Below are positions 11,066-21,521 of a DNA stretch of 64,000 bases, in pieces. Source of the DNA: Papiliotrema nemorosa. Taxonomy: Eukaryota; Basidiomycota; Tremellomycetes; Tremellales; Rhynchogastremaceae. Within the stretch, counting starts at the first letter, position 1. Each line of letters begins with the position of its first letter. Both the position numbers and the translations under genes were made by a program. The DNA lies in contig JASKOT010000017.1 of NCBI GenBank assembly GCA_032158125.1, positions 62,001 to 126,000 on the forward strand, written 5' to 3'. The notes beneath the pieces are model-generated. The model was not told where the DNA came from. It searched no databases and saw nothing but the letters and a program-made list of their open reading frames with translations.

Positions 11066-12550
11066 CTAGATGAGACTACCGTTGGCTGCCCTGCGTGCAA
11101 TCCTTGATTGCGCACGCGCGACGGCGGGAGGTACCCCGTGTCGCTTGGCGTCAACGAGAGGTCCATCAGAGTGGATTCCTTGACGATGTCGTTCGAGATC
11201 GTGAAGACGGGAGAATCCGCGTTTGCATGACGGATGGGGACATTGGTGGGGCTTTGACCGAGTAGGATTGTGCGTTTGGATATGGGACTGGCATGTCAGC
11301 AACGTTTCAGTCAACAAAGAAAAGGAACATACCTTGAGGTTGAAAGCACGGGCAAATCCTCGGCCGCAGATCGAGCACTTGTGTTTCTTCTTGGGATCGT
11401 CCGGAGTCTTGCCAGGGACGTATCCTCGTCCACCTCCGTGGGGATTGGCGACAGACATCGACTCGCTCGACTCGTCCTGGTCGTCGGATCCACCGGCAGA
11501 TTCGAGCTCATCTTCCATTTCGGCCTCGCCTTCAGACACGATTCGGGTCGATTCGACAAGAACAGCGGGCGCTGGCACGTTGGGCGCAGACGCATTGGCT
11601 GTCGTCTTTGACATGGCCACTGGCAACGCAGGCGCGACATTCTGAGGCGTCGAGGGGAAAGGAGGCGAGGTGATTGACGAAGCTACCGAATGGCGAGACC
11701 ACATTGGTTGAGGTTGCATGGGGGCTTGAGGCAGCGCTTCAAAGGACAATCGCTGTGTGGCCGCTGGCATGTAGTAGCTCATGCTGAGACTACGTTGTTC
11801 TTGAGCTCGGGCAAGAGCAATGTCGTGTGCTTGCATGTGGGCTTGCGCCTGAGCATGCATGGCGGCGGCGGTGGCCTGCGGCTGGGGGGCGCCTACACTG
11901 TAACCCGAGTCAAAGGACTGCGCGGGCAATCCAAAGTATTGTTGTTGCTGCGGCTGCGACGGGTACGAAGGGTTGAATGACCGATCATCCCCCACCATGG
12001 TAAACGCGACAAAGGCGTCAAACTGGTCTTGTTGACAAGCAGCGGCGGCTTCGGCTTGTGCGGCAAGCGCCTTGTAGTGGAAATACCTTTGCAGGTGGTG
12101 GTTGCTCAAAGCCTCTGCTGCAATCGGATCGGTGAGCGAGATGGTGGATGAAGGCAGGTTGACTGAATCGCCAAAGGGGACCGAGCTGAATGGAGCCGAG
12201 ACGGATGATTTGGGAGAAATCAGCGTGGTTGATTCCGGGGGCGAAGCGGCAAATCCAGTCGAGTCGAATGCAAAGTCTGACGCGGGCGAACAGTGGGTAA
12301 AGGACTCGATGTCAAAGTCGAGACTGTTGTCTGTCGAGTAATTGGATGCGGGTGGAGAAGGAAGAGTGAATGCAGGTGTAGGGACAGGTTTGAGGTTGAA
12401 CGACGAAGACAAGAGGGAGAAATCGTTCGTGTCCACGGGCAGAGACATTGACGAGTCGAGGGGGATTTCAAGACTGCCGTCGAGTAGGAAGGACGATTTG
12501 TGGTCTAAGAGGGGAAGGTCGACCAAGGTTGCGGTGGGAGAGAGTGACAT
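11066..12550 (-). CDS. C2H2 zinc-finger transcription factor (Crz1-like finger arrangement)
   Basis: About 480 residues. The long N-terminal region is low complexity: Ser/Pro-rich segments, then Gln/Ala/Met-rich stretches such as PSQPQQQQYFGLP and HAQAQAHMQAH, typical of activation domains. An acidic DDQDESSES patch precedes two C-terminal fingers. Finger 1 is CSICGRGFARAFNLKSHIQTH, split by a 45-nt intron at 11288-11332. Finger 2 is CPHPSCKRGFSRLHDLERHRQGIH. The NLK-SH and RLHDLERH spacing resembles Crz1/Prz1 calcineurin-responsive factors, but I cannot exclude another C2H2 subfamily. A calcineurin-docking motif was not identified. The start is the first ATG, 12550; upstream codons in frame have no ATG. 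Divergent from RAD21 across 2.1 kb. Confidence 0.88.
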   Translation of the reverse strand: MSLSPTATLVDLPLLDHKSSFLLDGSLEIPLDSSMSLPVDTNDFSLLSSSFNLKPVPTPAFTLPSPPASNYSTDNSLDFDIESFTHCSPASDFAFDSTGFAASPPESTTLISPKSSVSAPFSSVPFGDSVNLPSSTISLTDPIAAEALSNHHLQRYFHYKALAAQAEAAAACQQDQFDAFVAFTMVGDDRSFNPSYPSQPQQQQYFGLPAQSFDSGYSVGAPQPQATAAAMHAQAQAHMQAHDIALARAQEQRSLSMSYYMPAATQRLSFEALPQAPMQPQPMWSRHSVASSITSPPFPSTPQNVAPALPVAMSKTTANASAPNVPAPAVLVESTRIVSEGEAEMEDELESAGGSDDQDESSESMSVANPHGGGRGYVPGKTPDDPKKKHKCSICGRGFARAFNLKVCSFSLLTETLLTCQSHIQTHNPTRSKPHQCPHPSCKRGFSRLHDLERHRQGIHSDGPLVDAKRHGVPPAVARAQSRIARRAANGSLI

Positions 12551-12800
12551 GACGAGAAGGAAAGACGAGGTAGAGGCGTGAGAAGGGGGGGTTGAAAGGG
12601 TGGTTTGTTTGTTTTCGTCGAGGAGATGGAATTGGATCTCTTTCAGCGGTGATTCTTGACGTCTGTGCACAGAATGATGGAACTATCCGAGCATCTAAAA
12701 CGAACAAGACGAAGAAGAAGAAGAAAGATGTAGAGTGAAGGAAGAAGAGATGTAGTGAAGGGGGGGGTGGGGTGATATGTGACGAATGGGAGGAAGGAAT

Positions 12801-12831
12801 GAAGGGGGAGGGGGGGGGGGGAAAAAGAAGG
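12801..12831. repeat. Homopurine tract with an 11-G run
   Basis: GAAGGGGGAG, then an uninterrupted G run at 12811-12821, then GAAAAAGAAG. Part of the purine/pyrimidine-asymmetric leader or promoter of the zinc-finger gene. Such tracts are prone to length variation. Confidence 0.7.
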
Positions 12832-14423
12832 CGGTGCGCGCGTGGGTGGGTCTGGGGTGGGTCTGTGAGTGTGGCACTTTTTTGGGAGACCCCCTCGGCG
12901 AGTGCCCCCTATCGGCCGAGAAGGGCCTGGAAGACCGGGAGAGGGAGAGAGAGTGGCAAATGGTCCCCTCGATTTCCCGTCTCGCCCGTATGACGCACTC
13001 CTCACTCCGCCTGCTCCGGAGAGCAAGGCAATAATGCTCAAGACTCACCAAAGACCAGTGTGCTCCACACGGCCAAGTCAAAATCCAAAATGTACCAAGC
13101 GCAAGTGATGATCAACTGTCAATCGTCAAGCAGAACCGAGTCGAGATGATGGTAAAGTATCAAAATCATCATTCCCTACGGATCCCGGATTTCAGTCATG
13201 CATCCTGAGTCCTCCCTTGTCGTGGGATGAGAATAGAAAAAAAATAATAATATCACCACAGACGTTGTATCGGACCCGACTGTGCCGCAGTTGTATTTTT
13301 GGCGTTTATTGACCTTTCTGAAAAATTAGGACGAAGCCGAGGTCTCTTGCCAGTCTGAGCTGCGGTAGACAAGTCCTGAGGACAGGCAGCAGATGCATGG
13401 GCTCCACGATCCATTTATCCGTTCAAGTGGACGGTTTGCAAGGCAGATCCGCTGAGGCTTTCACGGTGAATTATGAAACGGCGCAGTCCGCTGCGTCCAC
13501 CTTATTCTGTGGCGGTCTTCCACTTTACCCAGACTCCATACGGTGAGTCGCAGCTCTTAAGAAGATTGTCCTGGGACTTGCGAGGTGTTTCGTTCTCGCA
13601 CTGCGTAACGAAATCTCAAAATAGATGAAACGCTGCTGCCCTTTGGCGTTTCCTCGCAGTCGTGATAGCCGATCGGTGAACTTTGGGTGAAACTCTGTGA
13701 AAGCGGATTTGACGGAGGTATGCATCTGCGCGGCTATTCCTTGGTGACGGGTCGGACTCGCCATCCTTCGCATTCGTGACGATCCTCAGCAGCAAAGGCG
13801 ATGCGGATCATCTGTTTGAGCGGCGCAGTTGAGTGCTGATGTCAGGGAAGACAGCACCTCCGGGGAAGGCGGATAGGATTATGATTGAGAACCCGCTCGA
13901 CTTGGCGCGTACTTGGATGGAAGGTGGACTGACTGGAAGATTCTATGAAGTCGTTGCGTCAAAGCAGAAACGAACTCCACCGGTTGTCGCTCAATTCACT
14001 TGGAGCCAGCCGCAGTCTGGTCTCACAAAGAGCTCCGTCACAAGCCAGTCGGCCGACATGCTTCCAGGCTATATCGGTAGCCATTTGGGACAACTAGATG
14101 TCTGAAAGGGTCTGTGAAACGAGTTCGAGCTTTCTCGAACGCATACTTGGTCTACAGCACATCCCACACGGAGAGGAGGACTGAGGTTAAAAATGGGATG
14201 CTGATCGAACGAACTCGCTATCGCGTATGATCCATTCCTGGCGCCCTATACAGCACCTTGCGCTCTCTCAGACACACTTACGACCGCTTACAACTCGTGA
14301 GAGTCTCTTGCATGTCATCCCACACTCGAGTGATGGCCATGCCGCCATACTGCAAGCACTCGACTGCCACTGTTTGCCACCCAAAGGTCAGCCGCGTGAA
14401 GAGTGGCAAAGATGGCTGGCTGT

Positions 14424-14429
14424 ACGCGT
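14424..14429. promoter_or_regulatory. MCB-like element ACGCGT upstream of RAD21
   Basis: Palindromic ACGCGT, the core of the MluI cell-cycle box bound by MBF, 252 bp before the RAD21 start. In budding yeast the cohesin kleisin gene is G1/S-regulated through such sites. Function here is inferred. Confidence 0.4.
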
Positions 14430-14680
14430 CAACTTGACGAGACATGAGAGAGGAACAATTGGGCATTTTCCCTGATTTCCTCATCTTCTCCCCCGGGTCA
14501 TCCTCATCATTGTTGTCTTTTCCTTGACCCATCCTCTACCGTATTTCTTATAATCACGACTTTCAGTCCTCTCGCAGGTCGAGATTTGTCATACGCTACA
14601 TCTTTACGTGTCAGAAACAGTATTATCCGGTGTAGCGGAACGGCCAAGACGATTCTCTGCGATTTCGTCGCGTCGGCATC

Positions 14681-16631
14681 ATGCTCCTCACTGAACTCAT
14701 ATTGTCAAAGCGGGGTCCTCTCGCCAAAGTCTGGTTGTCGGCTCATCAAGAACGAAAACTGAGCAAACAGCAGACTTTGGGCGTGGATGTCGGAGAATCA
14801 GTCGGTGAGTCGTCCCCTCGCGCGTCATGATCAAGGGTTGAGGGAAAGACGCGATCTTGGAACAGGATGATGGACCTATTGCATTGCGACTGTCGGGACA
14901 GCTCATGCTGGGTGTCACGAGGATTTACTCGCGAAAAGTGCAGTATCTCCTAGACGACTGTAAAGAGACTCGAGAGCGGATCACACTGGTAAGTCCCGCT
15001 TTCCTGACGCGACTGACAGGATAGGCGTTTAGACCCGGTATTGTCGATCTGCCCGACGACCAAATTCGAGCGAGCAAAAACGCCATCACTCTATCGGATA
15101 CTCCCAACGACTTCAACTACTTTGACTGGTCCTGGTCTGCCCCGCCTGAAATTTCCAGCAGTCTGAATACCGCACCTCAGACCAGGGTTGATTTACGACC
15201 CAAGACCAAGGAGTTTGGTGCGTACAACTTTGGTCGACCGACGGTCCCTTCGATATACGGCCGATCTTCCACGTCCCGACATGGCTCGACAGACGAGACG
15301 ACCAGTCACCTGGACAGCCAAGATTTCTCAGGGATAGATTTGGGACTCACGGGCGATGGAGATATCAGTATGGAAATGGAGGCGGGTCGAGAGGTGATGA
15401 GCAATCTGTCAAGACAGGGCAGTGTCGGTTGGGACAAACGTGGAGGATCCATGGATGTCGGTGGCTTGGGGGGCATGGAGGGCATGGACATGGGATTCGA
15501 GGGGGTGGACCTGGGGTTGGATTTCGGTCAACAAGACGAACTCCCCGCTTTGGAGGAAAGATCGAGGCGAGAGAGTAAGCTTCGACTCACTGGTCTGGAC
15601 TGACAACAGCTTCTGCGCTATCCACACCTCCCCCCGTTTCACCGCCCGAGATCCATGTCACACCCCGAACAGCAGCCAGGATACAACGTCAAGAGGCTGG
15701 ACCCAAGGTCAAGCGACTTCGATTGCTTCAAGCCGACGATGAGCTTGAGCTGCCTGATGAGGACTTTGCAGCGCCAAAAGCAGATTCGGCCCTGCTAACA
15801 GATACCCACTACATCCCCTCGAATCCAGAACTTGTCAGGTTGCAAAATATCGCTGCCGATCCGGCTTCTTATTTCTTGCCAACGATCAACGTAGGAGGTA
15901 ACAATATGATATACGCTGGTCCGGAAGGCCTCGCACCCGAGTTGTCGGAGCTTTTCACGTTCCCCGCAAACGTGTTGCGAAGGGATAGGGGGACAGAAGA
16001 AGTTGGACCATCACCCAAACGACCTCGGGTAGACAGCCCCGAAGATGCAGTCGAAGCTGGTAGGAGGGGAAGCGTTCTTCCGCCGTCGTCGCCTGGCTTC
16101 AACCTTGGCGGTGATCAAACTTTTGACACCATTGTGCCCGGAGATGACTTTGGTCAGGACATCTATCAAGGCGATGTGGACATGCCAGTCTATGCGACAC
16201 CCAGGAAACAAGCTTCCATCGCGCCATCTCGCGCAGAATCGATTGCGAGGGAGATACAATTTGGTCAGGATCCGGATCACCCATTGTCCATGTTTGACAG
16301 CCGAAGAGCGGAATCGCTATCACAATCTCAGAGCCTCTTGGAGACGCCAACCAAGAGCGTGACGTCTGAAGCGACACGGGGCGGGTACAGCAAGAATACA
16401 GGGATGGCAATGGGCCTGTTACGAAAGGAAATTGATGCGATAGAGGCGGAAGATAAAGCGGTCAATTTCGAGACAATCTCTGGTGGAGCGTCAAAACGAG
16501 CCGCCTCGGCCTTTTTCTTCGAATTGTTGGTACTTGGAACCGAGGACTGTATAAGGTTGGAGCAGGATAGGGCGTTTGAGGGGATCAAGATCAGGAGTAA
16601 GCCAAAGTTATACGAGGAGATTTCTGCTTGA
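14681..16631 (+). CDS. RAD21: Cohesin kleisin subunit Rad21/Scc1
   Basis: Ring-closing subunit of cohesin, which holds sister chromatids together and is cut by separase at anaphase. The N-terminal Smc3-binding domain is clear: [20 protein letters not shown], then [31 protein letters not shown] and [12 protein letters not shown]. The C-terminal winged helix that binds Smc1 is at the end: [19 protein letters not shown] and [15 protein letters not shown]. The middle is acidic, disordered and Gly/Asp/Met-rich (15330-15560), as expected for the cleavable linker. EERSRR near 15560 is a weak ExxR candidate lacking the usual Ser/Asp. At least four exons: introns at about 14812-14867, 14990-15024 and 15574-15608. 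Rec8 is the alternative; the N-terminus and the long linker favour the mitotic form. Confidence 0.92.
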
Positions 16632-16903
16632 GCGGGTTTGTGGGATTGAGTGACGAGGGCTTGGGATACCGTTTGCGTCTTGTAGTAATGAACCGGAGCG
16701 CGTATGACCTGATTATATGTCGATGCATGATTAGCCATGTCCTGTATCGTTGCAGTATCCCATGAGCCAGAAGAGGAGATGGGTCAAACGCGCTTGCTTT
16801 TGGTCCCGGAGGGGGGTTGGAATGAGTTTACCGGACCGACCGAATTCCAGCGTTCGTTTCGTCAGACCCCTTGTCCTAACCATCTCATCCACGACAACAA
16901 GAC

Positions 16904-19849
16904 ATGACTCAAACAGGTCTGTCTCCCGTGTTGACAGCTTCGACGCCTGATGAGTTTTTGACGGCTCTGAAGGACCTCAAAAATGGGGTGATAGGGAATA
17001 CATGGAAGAAGGTCGAGACGGCAGAGAATGAATCGCTCTTGCGATTGTGAGTACACTCTTGTGTCTATCACTCCTGCTGCCGTTTTCTGGACGTTGAAGC
17101 TTGAGCAAAGCCAGGCATGCGCAAGATCAATGCTGATGAGTAGACTTTTGAGCTTCCTCGGGTCCAAGTCGATCGATGAACATCAAGCAGAGCTGATCAA
17201 CGAGACGGCCGTGATTCTCGGCGCCTTGAGCAATGGTACATGACCCGCTTTGCGATCCCCAGCTGATGATAGTGGGCCCACTTACGATCCGGCCTCTTCT
17301 AGCGGTTAACGCTCCTTCTGCCCTATTCAACCTCATACGGCACCTTTCTTCGTCCAAGACACCTCTACCTAGACCGACGCTCGTCAGGATCTTGCCTTCC
17401 CTCTTGAAGGCCTTGCGTAATCTGTTGGTGACTACTGCAGATTTGGTTTGGGGGCATATGTGGGGTGTAGGAGCGGAGAAAAAGGTGGTGGGTACAGGGT
17501 TGGTAGGTGTCGAGTCGGGCGTCGAGACGATTGGTGGGAAGGGCAAAGGTGTCGTTGGGAAGGTGCAGAATTGGCGAGAGGACGCTATTAGAGCTCTCGG
17601 ACTTTCGTTCGAGGTGAGTACCCACGACATAGACGATGTTTGTGTTTGTGTATGTGCTGAAGCTGCAGCAAGCCAACTTGAGCTGTTTGATGAGTCTCAT
17701 ACAGTTCAACCACGAGACTTCAATCATACTACCGATCTACCGACTTCTCTCCCGTCTCATCGCTCTGCCTTCACATCGAGAAGCCCTAGTCAGATGGAAC
17801 CAACGTTGGACACACTCTCACTCGCCCACCTCTTCTACCTTTTCTCACCATGAGATTGGCACGAAAACACCAGAGAATCCGTATATCATTAATCACCTCT
17901 TGACGACCCTTACGATCCAAGCGAATGGAAACACTAGACTAAGAAAGTACAATTCAAAGTTGATCGAATCGTCTCTAGACTTTTTGGCGGCGATAGTCAA
18001 AGGTCAGGGCAAGTTGGCGATGAGTGTACGCCTGTGGAGTATGTCGGGCGCAGAGATGGAAGTGGACGGAACGGGAGAAATGGTAGATTGGATGGCGGAA
18101 TTGACCCTGGCTGGTCCCATACCTGTCAGAATAGCAGCGGCCAACGTGTATGTCCCTCTCCTTCCAGAATCTGAATACGTCTGATGACAGTTTGACCAAT
18201 ATCATCAAGGCCGACTCGCCCGCTCCGCCTTCGAAACAACTCAAATGGACCGTGTTGATTTTGGACCTGATGAGAGATGTCGGGAACCTGTTCAAGACGG
18301 AAGGTGCAGAGGATAGAGTTAGGATATCCTTCATCATCGGTATGACTAGCTAGCGCTCCCAGGTATGGAGCTGATGACAGCTGCTCTTGTATCCGACAAT
18401 GCCGAGCTGCAGCGGAGTGCATACGACAAAGGTTTGCCGAGACTGTTGTGCAGCCACGCACATGACATTGAGCGTGACGAAGAAAAGGGTTTGATCAGTT
18501 CTGATCTTGCCTCCAGAAGTCGGGAGGTGAATGACACTGAGAGCGCACTTGGACGCTTGCTGATCCTAGGCAACCCTTCTCGCCATTGCCTCGTTGTGCT
18601 TCGCTTGTGAACCAACGCGGAGTCAATTGGCGGAAGCAAGTCCACCTTTCTTGCCCTATGTACACAAATCCCTCTCTCACCCCTCATACGGCGTCCGAGC
18701 GGCTGCTTGCCAGCTCACACGGGCTTTATCCAGGACAATCTCGATTTTACGGACCAACCTGGTCGATAGCGGAATCGGTAAAGAAGTCATTGAAACGCTG
18801 AAAAGGGAAGTGGCTCTACGGAAATCCCGAGAAAAGGCGACGAGCGAAGCAGGAGAGTACGATCTGGGGGATAGAGCGTACACTGTCGAAGTGGCAGCTA
18901 CAGCAACGATCTGTAATCTCATCGCGGATTATTCGCCACTGCGTGATGTGTGTTTGGCCCAAATGAGCTGGCTGACATCAGTTGATCATCACCGATGGTA
19001 GTTTGCAGCTGATTTGCGAATTGACGAGATCGACTCATGAGCCGCTAGCTTTGAATGCTTTGTGGGCCCTGAAGAACTTGACATTCCGAGCGCTGGAAAC
19101 GACCAAGATGGCGGTGATGTCCATGTTTGGGTGGGACAACCTCAACGCGTAGGTCTAGCTCGGATCGACTCGGATGGAGTTCCGATGACTGACAGTATAG
19201 TCTGGTCGTTCCACCCACTCCTACTTGCATGAGGATACAAGGTCTCGAGATTGTCCAAAACCTCATTGCGGACGCTTCACCGATAGATATCGGAAAGTAC
19301 CTCGACCTATTGGGCGAGAACACTTTCCTCCAGACTCTGAGCTCAACTGCTCAAGAGGGAGAAAGTGAGGAGCTGAGAATACCTGTAGGTCTTATCAACC
19401 GCCACGCAGCGACCACTGACATCATAGGCTCTCTACGTTATGTCCAATTTGGCGCTAGGTAACGAGCGGGTTCGTACCAACATGTCTTCCCGTGTCGAGA
19501 TCTTGGAAGTTTTATCAGTATCGCTAGTGAGTTCTGGTCCCGCAGGATGCAATGAGGTCGCCCATGTTGATGGTAGAATGCGAAATCTGACCAAGTCAAG
19601 ATCCCTGCTATTCGGACGATCCGACACTTGGTAGAAGCCAACGCAAAGACGCATAAACCTAGACAGGCAATATTAGACCTCTTACACCCTTATCAACTTC
19701 GAACGAGATTGAAAGAGTTGGCAGAGAGCAGTCCTAATTTGGAAGTTTGTAAAGGTGCAGTGGCCCTTTTGGACGTCATGAACCGAGGCAGGGAAGGTAC
19801 ATCGTCGACTGGCGCGGTGGTCGAGGGCGGTAGTAGTGTTCCAAAGTGA
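16904..19849 (+). CDS. VID28: Armadillo-repeat protein, Vid28/Gid5 (ARMC8) homolog
   Basis: Scaffold subunit of the GID/CTLH ubiquitin ligase, which in yeast degrades gluconeogenic enzymes. The protein is almost entirely alpha-solenoid: ELINETAVILGALSN, APSALFNLIRHLSS, LVRILPSLLKALRNLL, YGVRAAACQLTRALSRTI, LALNALWALKNLTFRALE and MRIQGLEIVQNLIAD. The C-terminal ARM repeats are ALYVMSNLALGNERVRTNM and PAIRTIRHLVEAN. The order and the closing repeats resemble ARMC8. Roughly ten introns, all short with CTGAT/CTGAC near the acceptor, break the frame repeatedly. The start at 16904 (MTQTGLSPVLTAS) follows CAAGAC. It lies 272 bp downstream of RAD21 on the same strand. ARM proteins are easily confused, so the ortholog assignment is less certain than the fold. 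Confidence 0.75.
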
Positions 19850-20129
19850 GCATCCGAGCGGTCAAGCCATATGGACGGCCGATGGAATAATACAAGCGTT
19901 GTAGTCTGATCAAATGTCGAATGAATCAAGTGTTGTGTCGAGTTCATGAAATATGGATTCAGTTATTACGTTGTTGTTTTCGAGCTCCGTACGGACAGAG
20001 AGATTCATCTGACGAGAGTTTCCCCATGGGATGGACTCGGCACGTGGTATAAAACTATAAATTTGACCAAAGATCGACACGAGATGGCAGAGATGAACAC
20101 ACGAGACACCGCGACGACAGATGCCAGGT

Positions 20130-21521
20130 CTAGCTCGAGAGTCGGTTGACCAACAACAGAGCAGCGAGAAGACCAGCGCCCAGGGCCCTTACTTGGAGAT
20201 TTCCGGTGAGCTCGAGCGAGTTGACAAACGACGAAGGGGCGGCGTCGGTCAGAGGGTAGAGCAAGATTGCCAGTCGGATCAAGGCGAAAGTAAGAGGATC
20301 CGAGGTGGGTGTAGGTGGGTGCGAGGCTAGGTGTAAGCTGAAGTACACGAGCCGAAGCGCGGGAGGCTCACCAGAATACCGGGTCGCGTGATCTTTCCTT
20401 GCGACTCCCTTTTGCGGCACAAAGCTGATCAGCGTCGAAAGGGCGTAAGGCGGAAGCACGGTCGTTGCGGTCCTGGGAATCAGCATGGGCAGCCAAGTCA
20501 AAGTCCCTGGGTCACATACCACCATGCGACAGAAGACCAGAGCGCCGATCCCGGTCGGAAACCGTAGATGTCGGGAAGCCTGTATGTGCTTGAGAAAGAA
20601 GGCAACCAGAAGAACAGACTGTGCAGTAAAGCTGCGATTGTACCGGTCTCTCCACCTGCAGGCGGGAAGAACACAGTGTGATCATAGAACTGAGTAATGT
20701 GCGCCAAGAGGAAGGCGAATTCGATACCGAGCGCTGCCCCGACGAGATGCTCAGGTCGCGATAGGTGCTGGAGGATCAGTGATGGATATAGACACAGGTG
20801 TAGGATGTATCGCATACATGTTGGAGCAGTCGAGTAGCACGTTCCACTCGGAGTTTGCTGTTGTGTCCGAACGAAGTGAGCTGGTTTTGCACATCTCGTA
20901 GTTGGACAGGGAGGTCTTGTCGTTGGATGAGATCTTGTGCAGGTGCGAGGGCAACGCTGAGCTGCTCCTGAGCAGCATCTACTGCATTCTCCGCAGCTCG
21001 CTGAACACGTTTCCTAGGATAAGCGATGTGCCCCAAACGTCAAGTCGAGCGTACAGATTGATGGGAGTCTCGGGGAGGGCGATGCTTGCCGGGTCGACAG
21101 CGTTTACAACCTTGTCCACGGCCTTGTTGACGGATCTTCGACCTTTCTTGACTGTACCTTCAACAGACTTGACAGCGCTGTCGACCACTTGCTTGGCATC
21201 GATCACATCGTCGTCTGATGATTGCGTCCTAATCCACGTTAGACAATACTGACGTTGGACAAGGACGATAGTCACCTGTTTCGACGACCGTACAATCCCT
21301 TGAAACGGGGCGATTGGGAGAGTTCCGTTTGGTTCACATCCAGATGACCCTGGATAGACTTGATGAGGTCTGTAATCTTTGCATCGGAATCCGGAATGCC
21401 TAGGGCTTGAGCGATCTCGACCAAGTCGGCTTTGCGTTTTGAGCTGAGAGCACCAGAGAACGCTCTGAGACATGTCAGCTTTAGACGATCGATGGGATGC
21501 ATGAGTGTGGACGTACGACAT
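20130..21521 (-). CDS. SAP-like N-terminal domain plus multi-pass membrane protein
   Basis: Exon 1 is only ATGTC; an intron ending CATGTCTCAG joins it to give MSAFSGALSSKRKADLVEIA. Then comes QALGIPDSDAKITDLIKSI, a helix-extended-helix SAP-like fold. A charged helix region follows (VVDSAVKSVEGTVKKGRRS), then KRVQRAAENAVDAAQEQLS after an intron at about 21015-21055, and a coiled-coil-like stretch (VQLRDVQNQLTSFGHNSKL). The C-terminal half is hydrophobic: HLVGAALGIEFAFLLAHI, TIAALLHSLFFWLPSF, ATTVLPPYALSTLISFV, LTFALIRLAILLYPL and LGAGLLAALLLV, so about four or five membrane spans. Six or seven exons. One 45-nt segment near 20330-20374 can be exon or intron without changing frame. I know no name for this family. 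The SAP-like plus membrane design recalls inner-nuclear-membrane Heh proteins, but no MSC domain is present. Confidence 0.78.

Larger units (their letters stand above)
12551..14680. promoter_or_regulatory. Long divergent intergenic region, zinc-finger gene / RAD21
   Basis: 2.13 kb with no convincing coding sequence; ORFs of 80-130 codons have no domain or conserved spacing. The part nearest the zinc-finger start is strongly strand-asymmetric, purine-rich on the plus strand (so C/T-rich in the transcript), which fits a long 5' leader. It includes a GAA run (12711-12725) and a poly-G tract (12811-12821). The RAD21-proximal part has an ACGCGT element at 14424. Confidence 0.5.

Noticed and set aside
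13833..14475. Two short plus-strand ORFs before RAD21
   Set aside because: No conserved motif and no splice signals tying them to RAD21; treated as promoter sequence.
14681..16631. Meiotic kleisin Rec8
   Set aside because: The N-terminus ([16 protein letters not shown]) and the long acidic linker fit Rad21/Scc1 better, though phylogeny would be decisive.
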